The notes under the pieces were generated by a model. That model did not search any database, had not been told where the DNA came from, and saw only the letters and a program-made list of their open reading frames with translations. Shown here one piece after another: positions 1 to 6,192 of a stretch of 36,327 bases of DNA. Positions within the stretch are counted from its first letter, which is position 1. Every line of letters begins with the position of its first letter. The translations under genes and the position numbers were made by a program. The DNA is from Akkermansiaceae bacterium UBA6138 (GTDB lineage: Bacteria > Verrucomicrobiota > Verrucomicrobiia > Verrucomicrobiales > DEV007): the NCBI GenBank assembly GCA_002422425.1, contig DIVG01000049.1, positions 1 through 36,327 on the forward strand. The letters are read 5' to 3'.

Positions 1-1766
1 AGCCGCACCTCGGGCATCTTTTTCCCCTCGCGGAGCCGGGCGAAGTCGTCGCGGGCAAGTTGCCACCAGGCCTCCAACTCCTCGCGATGGCGCGTCAGGG
101 TGCGCTGCACGGAATTCTCGCCCTCGATCAGGGGCTTGATCGCCGCCTTGCGCTCAATCGCATCGACAAAGGCGAGATAGCCTTCCCGCTCGTGGCGGAA
201 GAGCGTCTCCGTCGCCACCCCGAACTTCCCGCACAAAACCTGAAACCTGGAACTGGCAACCTCCCCCACCGGGATGCCCCCGATGAGGTGGGCCTGCACG
301 TCCTCCGGCTCGGGATCGGGGGTGTTGTCGATGTAGCGGCGGATGTTGAGGTTGTAGTCGTGTTTCCCGACGATCTCCTCCTTCTCGACGAGGCGGCTGT
401 ATTTGGGCAGCTCGAGCTTTTCGGTGAAGACGTAGTCGATCTTCTCGATGTCCTCAGGGCGGAGCCGGTTCTGGTTCTTGCCCTCGGCAAACTCGCGGTC
501 GGCATTGATGAAGAGGACCCGGTCGCTCAGGGTGTCGGGCTTGCTTTTGTTCAGCACGATGACGCAGGCGGGGATGCCGGTGCCGTAGAAGAGCCCGGGA
601 GGCAGGCTGATGATGGCCTCGATGACGTCGTCGTTGATCAGCAGCTCGCGGATCAGCTTTTCCTTCCCGCCGCGAAAAAGGACGCCGTGAGGCATGATGG
701 TGGCGGCGAGCCCGTGGGGCTTCAGGCTCGCGAGCATGTGCTGCACGAACATGAGGTCGGCCTTTTTCCCGGTCTCGGGGCACCACTCGCGGAAGCGCGA
801 AGGGAACTTCAGGGTGGCGCGGCTGTAGTTCTGCGAAAAGGGCGGGTTGGCGAGGATACGGTCGAACTTGCGGACGGTGCCGCCGTCGAGGATCTGGGGA
901 TCCTCAAGCGTGTCCCCGTTCTCGATCGTGAAGCGGGTGATGTTGTGGAGGATCATGTTCATCACACAGATCGACCAGACGGTGCCGTTCGAGTCCTGCC
1001 CGAAGAGGGCGAGGTCGTTCGCGTTCTCCCCCTGCTCTTCGACGCTCTGGTGGCTCTGGATGAGGAAACCGCCCGAACCCATCGTGGGGTCGTAGACCTC
1101 GTGACCGGCCCGGGGCTTCACGATCTGCACGAGCAGCCGCACGACCTCGGCGGGGGTGTAGAACTCGCCGCCCTTCTTGCCGGCGCTGTCGGCGAAGAAC
1201 TTGATGAGGTATTCGTAGGCGGCGCCGAGCAGGTCGGGGAACTCGAAGTTGTCATTCACCAGCACAAAGCCGGGCTGGCTGAAGTGGTCGAGCAGGTCCT
1301 TCCATTTCTGGTCGGGGATGCGGGTCTTCCCCTTCACCGCGTTGAAGTCGATGTTGTTTTTCAGCACCCCGGCGAGGGCGTCGTTCTCGTCCTCGACAGC
1401 GGCGATGGCCTTGTTCAGCATGTTGCCGATGTCGTGCTTCAGGTCCTTGATTGCCGGGACCTCGTCGCCGTTCTCGTCGATCCAGGATTCGTTCCATCGG
1501 GCGCGGGGCGGCACGAAGAAGGTCTCGCCGTAGGTGGCCTTGTCCTCGAGCAGCTCGGCGAGCAACTCGGGCTGGTCGCGTAGATGGGAGTAGTCGCGCC
1601 GGATGGCCTCGCGCTTCCGGTCGAACTCGTCGGATAGCCGCTTCAGGAAGAGCAGGCCGAAGATGAATTCCTTGAACTCCGACGCATCCATCTTGCCCCG
1701 CAGGATGTCGGCGGACTTGAAGAGGAAGTTCTCGAGCTGGGAAAGGGTGATTTTGTCGCGGGTCAT
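1..1766 (-). CDS. hsdM: Type I restriction-modification N6-adenine methyltransferase subunit HsdM (3' end outside window)
   Basis: The modification subunit of a type I restriction-modification system transfers a methyl group from S-adenosylmethionine to adenine within the site chosen by its HsdS partner. The reading frame starts at the ATG at 1766 and stays open to the left edge, giving 588 visible codons with no stop, so the C-terminus is missing. The N-terminus has the HsdM helical domain (FLFKSADILRGKMD, then FKEFIFGLLFLKRLSDEF). The SAM-binding motif DPTMGSGGFL is at about residues 226-235 and the catalytic NPPF motif at 307-310, in the family's usual order. The visible part already exceeds the roughly 530 residues of classical HsdM, so a C-terminal extension is likely. 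HsdS and HsdR are not seen and should lie further left. The gene sits on what looks like a tRNA-bounded island. The function call is firm; the specificity is unknown. Confidence 0.95.
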   Translation of the reverse strand, partial: MTRDKITLSQLENFLFKSADILRGKMDASEFKEFIFGLLFLKRLSDEFDRKREAIRRDYSHLRDQPELLAELLEDKATYGETFFVPPRARWNESWIDENGDEVPAIKDLKHDIGNMLNKAIAAVEDENDALAGVLKNNIDFNAVKGKTRIPDQKWKDLLDHFSQPGFVLVNDNFEFPDLLGAAYEYLIKFFADSAGKKGGEFYTPAEVVRLLVQIVKPRAGHEVYDPTMGSGGFLIQSHQSVEEQGENANDLALFGQDSNGTVWSICVMNMILHNITRFTIENGDTLEDPQILDGGTVRKFDRILANPPFSQNYSRATLKFPSRFREWCPETGKKADLMFVQHMLASLKPHGLAATIMPHGVLFRGGKEKLIRELLINDDVIEAIISLPPGLFYGTGIPACVIVLNKSKPDTLSDRVLFINADREFAEGKNQNRLRPEDIEKIDYVFTEKLELPKYSRLVEKEEIVGKHDYNLNIRRYIDNTPDPEPEDVQAHLIGGIPVGEVASSRFQVLCGKFGVATETLFRHEREGYLAFVDAIERKAAIKPLIEGENSVQRTLTRHREELEAWWQLARDDFARLREGKKMPEVR

Positions 1767-1911
1767 GCGGGGGAAGGAAGGAGCGAAAGGAGGCAAAGAA
1801 AGGTTGCGGAGGCTGGGTTCACGCCCGGGGAAATTGGATCAGGGTACCACACGGGGTGGGACAGTGGCGGGGTGCCGGTCCGAGAAATGTGTCGAAAAGG
1901 AGAAGGTCAGT

Positions 1912-2121
1912 TCAGGGTCTGTCATGTGGCTTCTTTGAATTCTTTGCCATCAACTGCTCGATCAGTCGCAAGGCGGGGCCACCGGGGTTCCGGACCCCGT
2001 ATTCCCACGACTCGACCGTTTTGGCGGATACCCCGAGCTGGTCGGCAAGCCACCTGCGTGGCTGGCCGATTGCTTCCCTCCAGGCCTTGATCTCGGCCCC
2101 AGTGAGCTCTTCTCGTGGCAT
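1912..2121 (-). CDS. Small XRE-type helix-turn-helix DNA-binding protein
   Basis: This small protein of about 69 residues is almost entirely one helix-turn-helix domain. The segment from LTGAEIKAWREAIG through LADQLGVSAKTVESWEYG matches the XRE/Cro fold, and GPALRLIEQL resembles the last helix of NadS/HigA-like regulators. I prefer the ATG at 2121. A TTG at 2172 would add 17 residues that look less protein-like. Neither start has a convincing ribosome binding site. It lies about 145 bp upstream of hsdM on the same strand, so it could regulate the restriction-modification genes or be the antitoxin of a toxin-antitoxin pair. No toxin gene is visible beside it. The fold call is solid; the role is inference. 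Confidence 0.75.
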   Translation of the reverse strand: MPREELTGAEIKAWREAIGQPRRWLADQLGVSAKTVESWEYGVRNPGGPALRLIEQLMAKNSKKPHDRP

Positions 2122-2274
2122 CCTAGTTTGTAGGAACCAGAATCCCGACCGCTTGGCAAGAGAAACTGTCAATCACCGAGGCATTTCATCAATTTGGTGA
2201 AGCTCACCTGATAGCCCACGATTCCTCCAGAATGGAAACGGCGTGGCCGAAACCTGCCATCGTGGGGCTGTGTA

Positions 2275-2430
2275 GTGGAAGCATCGAACGGAGAGACACC
2301 TCTGGTCCCCAAGACCGATCTCCCGGAGCAACGCAACGAACGGCTGTGCTACGGAGCCTACAACAACGCTGGCGGCGTCGCTCCCATCCCCCTGAGGAGC
2401 TGGGCAGAGGGAGCGTGCGCTCCAAGATAG
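2275..2430 (+). CDS. Small unknown protein 1, ending in the conserved CYGAY / PLRSWAE tail
   Basis: A short frame is open from 2215, with a possible GTG start at 2275 giving 51 residues and a TAG stop at 2428-2430. No ATG is available and no ribosome binding site is clear, so the start is uncertain. The reason to take it seriously is the C-terminal 42 residues. They align without gaps to the protein encoded 470 bp downstream, keeping VP, Q, N, CYGAY and PLRSWAE-ACAPR while the rest diverges. The N-terminal part does not match that protein. I do not recognise the family. The stop codon lies just before the hairpin of the first word-bearing module, so coding and structured DNA form one unit. 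It could also be a 3' remnant of a longer gene. Confidence 0.4.
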   Translation: MEASNGETPLVPKTDLPEQRNERLCYGAYNNAGGVAPIPLRSWAEGACAPR

Positions 2431-2617
2431 GGGCTTTGCGTGTCAAAAAACGGCCTCTTTGACACGCAGTGCGTGTCAAGCTGCCTTTGCAAGTGCATAA
2501 CCATCAACGGATTACAAAACAACGTCTTTTGGGAAAACGGCTTGCGTGTCACAATAGGGCGTTGATTGCCAAAGAGTTACAACAAAACTAGGGTCCGCGC
2601 ACGAATTTGGTGTGAGG
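2346..2617 (+). repeat. Word-bearing module, copy 1
   Basis: This 272-bp module is homologous, without net length change, to 2816-3087. Conserved blocks include CTGAGGAGCTGGGCAGAG (from 2392), GCGTGCGCTCCAAGA, GCTGCCTTTGCAAGTG (2480-2495), GAGTTACAAC (2574-2583) and GGGTCCGCGCACGAATTTGG (2591-2610). In between, the 7-nt word GCGTGTC occurs at 2438-2444, 2471-2477 and 2544-2550, and its complement at 2461-2467. The first word and its complement form a perfect 10-bp stem (2438-2447 with 2458-2467) around a 10-nt loop containing GGCCTC. Copy 2 carries a different word at exactly the same four places. The element type is unknown to me. Confidence 0.85.
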
Positions 2618-2678
2618 CGCAAGAGTGTGAGATTTTTTCACGCCGCGCCAAACACTGTTTTCCCAGGCCACCACAATT

Positions 2679-2918
2679 ATGGATTTGAACACATTCAATG
2701 ACCTCCTGCATGCCTACGGGCAAGCCGCGATGGAGGACCGCAACAGCAACACCTCCCTCGTTGAAAACCTCGCGGTCCCACTGCTGAACGAGTCCCATCA
2801 GTGGAACAAGCTGGCGTGCTACGGAGCTTACCAGTGCGTGGATCACCACTGGCACGAACCCCTGAGGAGCTGGGCAGAGCAGGCGTGCGCTCCAAGAAAT
2901 GGCTCTGGTGTATCTTAA
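2679..2918 (+). CDS. Small unknown protein 2, ending in the conserved CYGAY / PLRSWAE tail
   Basis: This 79-residue protein starts at the ATG at 2679. A weak AGG lies about 11 bases upstream. The first 32 or so residues (MDLNTFNDLLHAYG onward) are acidic and helical-looking and have no counterpart upstream. From residue 33 the sequence aligns gap-free with the 51-residue protein ending at 2430: VP at the same spacing, Q and N conserved, then CYGAY and PLRSWAEQACAPR. Here the stop is displaced, adding NGSGVS, and falls inside the module's hairpin region, in the loop at 2918. No signal peptide, membrane segment or known domain is evident. Two proteins with unlike N-termini and alike C-termini on repeat modules suggest a cassette-like arrangement. 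The function is unknown. Confidence 0.5.
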   Translation: MDLNTFNDLLHAYGQAAMEDRNSNTSLVENLAVPLLNESHQWNKLACYGAYQCVDHHWHEPLRSWAEQACAPRNGSGVS

Positions 2919-3087
2919 ATAGGCCTCTAAGATACACCACGTGTATCGAGCTGCCTTTGCAAGTGATTGAGTATAAAGCACATACAAACCATCGTTCGGA
3001 CGAGACACGGCTTGTGTATCGAGCTCCCGAACTGACAGTCAACGAGTTACAACAAAAATAGGGTCCGCGCACGAATTTGGTGTGAGG
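2816..3087 (+). repeat. Word-bearing module, copy 2
   Basis: This is the second copy of the 272-bp module, offset by 470 bp from copy 1 at every conserved block. Its word is GTGTATC, at 2908-2914, 2941-2947 and 3014-3020, with the complement GATACAC at 2931-2937. The stem is 11 bp and perfect (2907-2917 with 2928-2938) around the loop 2918-2927, again 10 nt with GGCCTC. The 48-nt stretch before the third word (2966-3013) is only about half identical to copy 1 but has exactly the same length. Both copies end with the same block, from GAGTTACAAC to GGTGTGAGG. Confidence 0.85.
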
Positions 3088-3236
3088 GACGAGAGCGTCA
3101 ACTTCTTGAAGTCGTTCACGAAAGTGTTTGGGACGGATTATCACCTATCGCCCCAGATACAGAAATCATTTTGGATATGGAAATCAAGAATATAGACCGG
3201 TCGAAGTCTCTACGATGGGTAGCTGATCAGGATTGA
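3063..3236 (+). pseudogene. Possible gene fragment downstream of module copy 2
   Basis: A frame open from 3036 to the TGA at 3234-3236 gives a protein-like C-terminus containing ESVWDGLSPIAPD and then DMEIKNIDRSKSLRW. No good start codon is available: an in-frame ATG at 3177 would leave only 19 residues. The start of the frame runs through the conserved end of module copy 2. AT-rich codon use differs from the chromosomal genes to the right. It may be the tail of a third cassette-like gene, a decayed gene, or chance. I do not recognise it. Confidence 0.25.
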
Positions 3237-3522
3237 TGGAGAACCGCACATTGCGTCGGGGGTGGAGGTGGATGTGGGATCAGGCGGTTATCGGCCGCGT
3301 TGTCTTCGGGACGATCGATGACGCGGCATTCCGATTGAAGGGCGAGTTCCTTGAGGACAGGCGGCGCAGTAATCGTTCGGCAGTTGGAAACAACTCCGCC
3401 AGCAGGGAAGGCCCCTCAGTGAGCAGATTTTGAGCAGTTTCAGCCGGCGAATCACCGCGCACGATCACGCAGTGACGCGAAAATCCCCCCAACCCGCCGT
3501 AACCCATTGAATACCAAGGCGC
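3237..3522. other. Non-coding or decayed stretch left of the tRNA fragment
   Basis: No convincing gene is present here. A short plus frame at 3233-3433 and a longer minus frame crossing into the tRNA fragment are both open, but neither resembles a known family and the minus frame reads through tRNA sequence. The stretch lies inside the presumed island, immediately before its end. Confidence 0.5.
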
Positions 3523-3526
3523 TTGA

Positions 3527-3573
3527 ACGCATTCGTAATGCGTGGGTCGGGGGTTCAATTCCCCCCTTCGGCT
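3527..3573 (+). tRNA. 3' half of tRNA-Thr(CGT), likely attachment-site remnant
   Basis: The sequence gives an anticodon stem ACGCA/TGCGT around the loop TTCGTAA (anticodon CGT, threonine), a short variable region and a T arm with stem GGGGG/CCCCC and loop TTCAATT. It ends with the 3' acceptor strand CTTCGGC and discriminator T. The expected 5' acceptor strand (GCCGAAG) and D arm are absent upstream, so this is not a functional tRNA gene. Such a 3' half is what integration of a tyrosine-recombinase element into a tRNA gene leaves at the far end of the element. In this orientation the element lies to the left, containing hsdM and the modules, and the intact tRNA should be beyond the window's left edge. 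No CCA is encoded; a T-run follows. Confidence 0.8.
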
Positions 3574-3754
3574 TGTTTTTTTTTCACCAGCTGAGACCGC
3601 GCCGGAATAACCGACTCCGGCGGTGATTCCGGCCGGACGGTATCTCAGACGCCCCGAGGGAGGGGATTGCGTAATCCGGATGTCACATTTTGGGCTGGCC
3701 TTCGCCAAGAGTAAGCGAAATAGTGCCGAAACGAAACATCAGACTTCCAAGACC

Positions 3755-6151
3755 ATGACCATCCCGGAACTTACCACCTCGCTCGCCGCCGATCCCGGCA
3801 ACTGGGAGCTGCGACTCTCCCTCGTCCAGGCACTTGTCGCGGATGATCGCCACGATGCCGCCGTCGCGGTGGTCAATGAAGGCGAAGCGATTCCGCACGA
3901 GCCCGGTCCGTGGCTCGCCGCCGCAAAAACCTACGCCGCCGTCGGAGCCATTGAACAGGCCAGGGGACTCGTCGCCTCGGCTCTTGAGATTGATCCCGAC
4001 TACGAGCCTGCTAAGCTTTATCAGGCTGAGCTGCGCGCCTCCATTCCCGCCGTCGTCTCCCTCACTGCCGACGACCTCGACGAAGAGATCACCCTGCAAC
4101 GAGTGACGCACGAGCCCACCATCGCCCTCATCAAAAGGTCCGGTGACGGGTCTCCCATGACGCTGCCAAAGGTCGCTTTTTCCAGCAACGAAATCGAGGC
4201 TCTCCAGGAGGCCAAAGAGGCTGTCGACAAGCGCCGCGCCCAGGTCATCCGCCGCGACAAACTGAATTCCCTCACGATCACCGTACTCATCCACGTCGCG
4301 ATCGTGCTCGCGCTCACGCTTGTCGTCACGCAGGTCCCGCCAAGCGTTCCACCGCAGATTGTGGCCTCAGCCTCTCCGCCCCAGCCCGAGGAGGTAATCG
4401 AGAACGTGAAACTCAATAAACCCACGCTCGCACCGACCTCGGCGGTGAATTCGGCCATCGCCGATATCATCTCGGTCAGCACGACTTCCTCGTTTTCAGT
4501 ATCCAAGGCTGACGTCACCGTCTCGGATGTGGCGGTCGAGACGGGAATGGAGTTCAACCCCTCGATGAGCCTCGGCATGCCGACCTCGACCGAATCAAAG
4601 ATGATGTTCGGGCAGCCCATGGAAGGAAAAGTCCTCGGGGTCATTCTCGACGTCTCCGGTTCCATGGCCGAGTTCCTCCCCGCTGTCGTCCGTGAGGTCG
4701 ACAAGAGCTTCAAGGACTCCCCCGTCGTTTATGTGCGGAATATGCTCGTGAACAGTCAGAATCGCGACGGTGAAGTGCGCTCCATCATCGCCGAGGAGGT
4801 AGTCCCCTTTGACCCGATTCACAAAACCCATACCCCCTACTGGTTCCTTTGGCACGACCTTCCCCGCAAAGCCCCGCAGCGCTACGTCGACCGTCTTATT
4901 GAGACCTTCAAGACGCGGCCCAATCAGTTCATCACCGTCGGGACATGGGAAGGGGCCGGAACCGACGCGGCGATCAACTTTCTCCTCGAACAGAAAGTGG
5001 ACTCGCTCTACATCTTCTCTGACTTTGAGGACTTTGTGGATGAAGACATCGCGGCCCAGCTGGGCCAGCTCCTCGGTCGCCGTAAGATCCGCACCTACCT
5101 GCAACCGGCAGAGAGGGGGACCGAGTTCCTCGACGTGATGACGAAAAAAGTCGCGAACAAGACCCTCGGCCGTCAGATGCCCTCGCTCGTCTCGCTGCTC
5201 CGCGGCAACGAGGAGACCGAGGTGACTTCGCTGATGGCCAATCAGAAAAAGGCCGATCTGGAGGAACTCGCAAAGATGAACATCAAGCTCGCGACCCCGC
5301 GAGCCGAGATCTCCAGCGACATTCCCACGACCTTCCGGGTCGATCCGGCATGGAAGGAGATCCACCGTCTCTCCGAGCCCGAGTATGACGCTATTTTCTA
5401 CGGCCCCGAAGCCCGCGTCATGATTTTCCTGAAGGACGCCGAAGGTCAATATATTCAGAACCCCATCACGTTCTTCTATCACAGCTGGAAGGAGATCCCC
5501 GATCACCCGGATCCGCGGGCCCGTCTCCGCCACCGTAAATTCCTCCGCCTCGAAGAGGAACCCAGCTTCGACGGCAAGGAAATCATCTGGAAAATGGTCC
5601 TTGAAGACGAACTGAAATTCCGCGTCCACCTCTACCTCGGGCGCAAGGGCATGAACGCGACTTACGTCGCCGATCCTCCCAAAGACGGCACTTACGACTC
5701 GGCCCACATCTATTTCCGCCTTCCCGCGCTTGCAACCGAGAGCAAGGATAGATACTACGGGCACGATTTCCCGAAAGAAGGGATCAAGCTAGACCAGGTG
5801 CGACAGGCAGTGAAAGAGAATGAGGTCATCTTCAACCTCCCCCGCGCTGAGCGCGAGGACTACGCCGTGCAATGGGCCCAGACCGGCTTCCAGATGGGTT
5901 ACAATACCAAAAAATACAACGAACTGATTCGTCGCCTTCCCAACGGCATTCGTGATCTCGTCGTTCAGGGACCTTCCTTCGGTCAGAGAAAGTTTCGCGC
6001 CCGCACCACGAGCAGCAAGATCCTCCTCTCAGGCGGTTCGGGTCGTCCCGATATCGAGCCGTGGGAGGGCTACTGGGCTTCGCTCGTGCGCCCGCGCGAT
6101 TCGCGTGAGAAGTTCACCAAGACCGAAGCGATCGAGATCGAGATCGAGTAG
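3755..6151 (+). CDS. Membrane-anchored protein with TPR-like N-terminus and VWA-type domain
   Basis: From the ATG at 3755 this encodes 798 residues. In-frame starts further upstream (3623, 3680) add unconvincing sequence close to the tRNA fragment. Residues 1-110 look like tetratricopeptide helices (DPGNWELRLSLVQAL; EPGPWLAAAKTYAAVG; DPDYEPAKLYQAEL). A single membrane segment follows at about 172-193, then a proline-rich linker and a VWA-type segment beginning GVILDVSGSM (about residues 295-304). DxSxS is the metal-ion-dependent adhesion site signature. The C-terminal 350 residues are unassigned. The topology suggests a cytoplasmic TPR part and a periplasmic VWA part, possibly a scaffold in envelope assembly. 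The partner and exact role are unknown. It converges on the minus-strand gene ending at 6193. Confidence 0.8.
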   Translation: MTIPELTTSLAADPGNWELRLSLVQALVADDRHDAAVAVVNEGEAIPHEPGPWLAAAKTYAAVGAIEQARGLVASALEIDPDYEPAKLYQAELRASIPAVVSLTADDLDEEITLQRVTHEPTIALIKRSGDGSPMTLPKVAFSSNEIEALQEAKEAVDKRRAQVIRRDKLNSLTITVLIHVAIVLALTLVVTQVPPSVPPQIVASASPPQPEEVIENVKLNKPTLAPTSAVNSAIADIISVSTTSSFSVSKADVTVSDVAVETGMEFNPSMSLGMPTSTESKMMFGQPMEGKVLGVILDVSGSMAEFLPAVVREVDKSFKDSPVVYVRNMLVNSQNRDGEVRSIIAEEVVPFDPIHKTHTPYWFLWHDLPRKAPQRYVDRLIETFKTRPNQFITVGTWEGAGTDAAINFLLEQKVDSLYIFSDFEDFVDEDIAAQLGQLLGRRKIRTYLQPAERGTEFLDVMTKKVANKTLGRQMPSLVSLLRGNEETEVTSLMANQKKADLEELAKMNIKLATPRAEISSDIPTTFRVDPAWKEIHRLSEPEYDAIFYGPEARVMIFLKDAEGQYIQNPITFFYHSWKEIPDHPDPRARLRHRKFLRLEEEPSFDGKEIIWKMVLEDELKFRVHLYLGRKGMNATYVADPPKDGTYDSAHIYFRLPALATESKDRYYGHDFPKEGIKLDQVRQAVKENEVIFNLPRAEREDYAVQWAQTGFQMGYNTKKYNELIRRLPNGIRDLVVQGPSFGQRKFRARTTSSKILLSGGSGRPDIEPWEGYWASLVRPRDSREKFTKTEAIEIEIE

Positions 6152-6192
6152 GCCGCTATCAAGCACCGTGCGATTCCCGCCGCTGCGGGGGT

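Noticed and set aside
60..1583. Long plus-strand open frame opposite hsdM
   Set aside because: It is the antisense shadow of hsdM. The minus-strand frame carries the SAM-binding and NPPF motifs and a normal N-terminus.
2167..2172. TTGACA as a -35 box for the small regulator
   Set aside because: No acceptable -10 hexamer lies 16-18 bp downstream on the minus strand.
2346..3087. CRISPR array
   Set aside because: Only two long copies exist, with the repeat much longer than any spacer-like part, and the copies are coding in their first third.
2346..3087. Integron attC sites
   Set aside because: No RYYYAAC/GTTRRRY core pair frames the modules, the modules are 272 bp, and no intI is in view. The cassette-like layout is kept as an analogy only.
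2346..3087. IS110 bridge RNA or IS200/IS605 ends
   Set aside because: No transposase is nearby, and the three direct plus one inverted word layout does not match donor/target loop or guide/cleavage-site arrangements I know. Not excluded if a recombinase is found in trans.
3527..3573. Functional tRNA-Thr gene
   Set aside because: The 5' acceptor strand and D arm are missing upstream, so a cloverleaf cannot form.
3280..3708. 142-residue minus-strand frame across the tRNA fragment
   Set aside because: It reads through the antisense of the tRNA fragment and into the leader of the next gene, and resembles no family.
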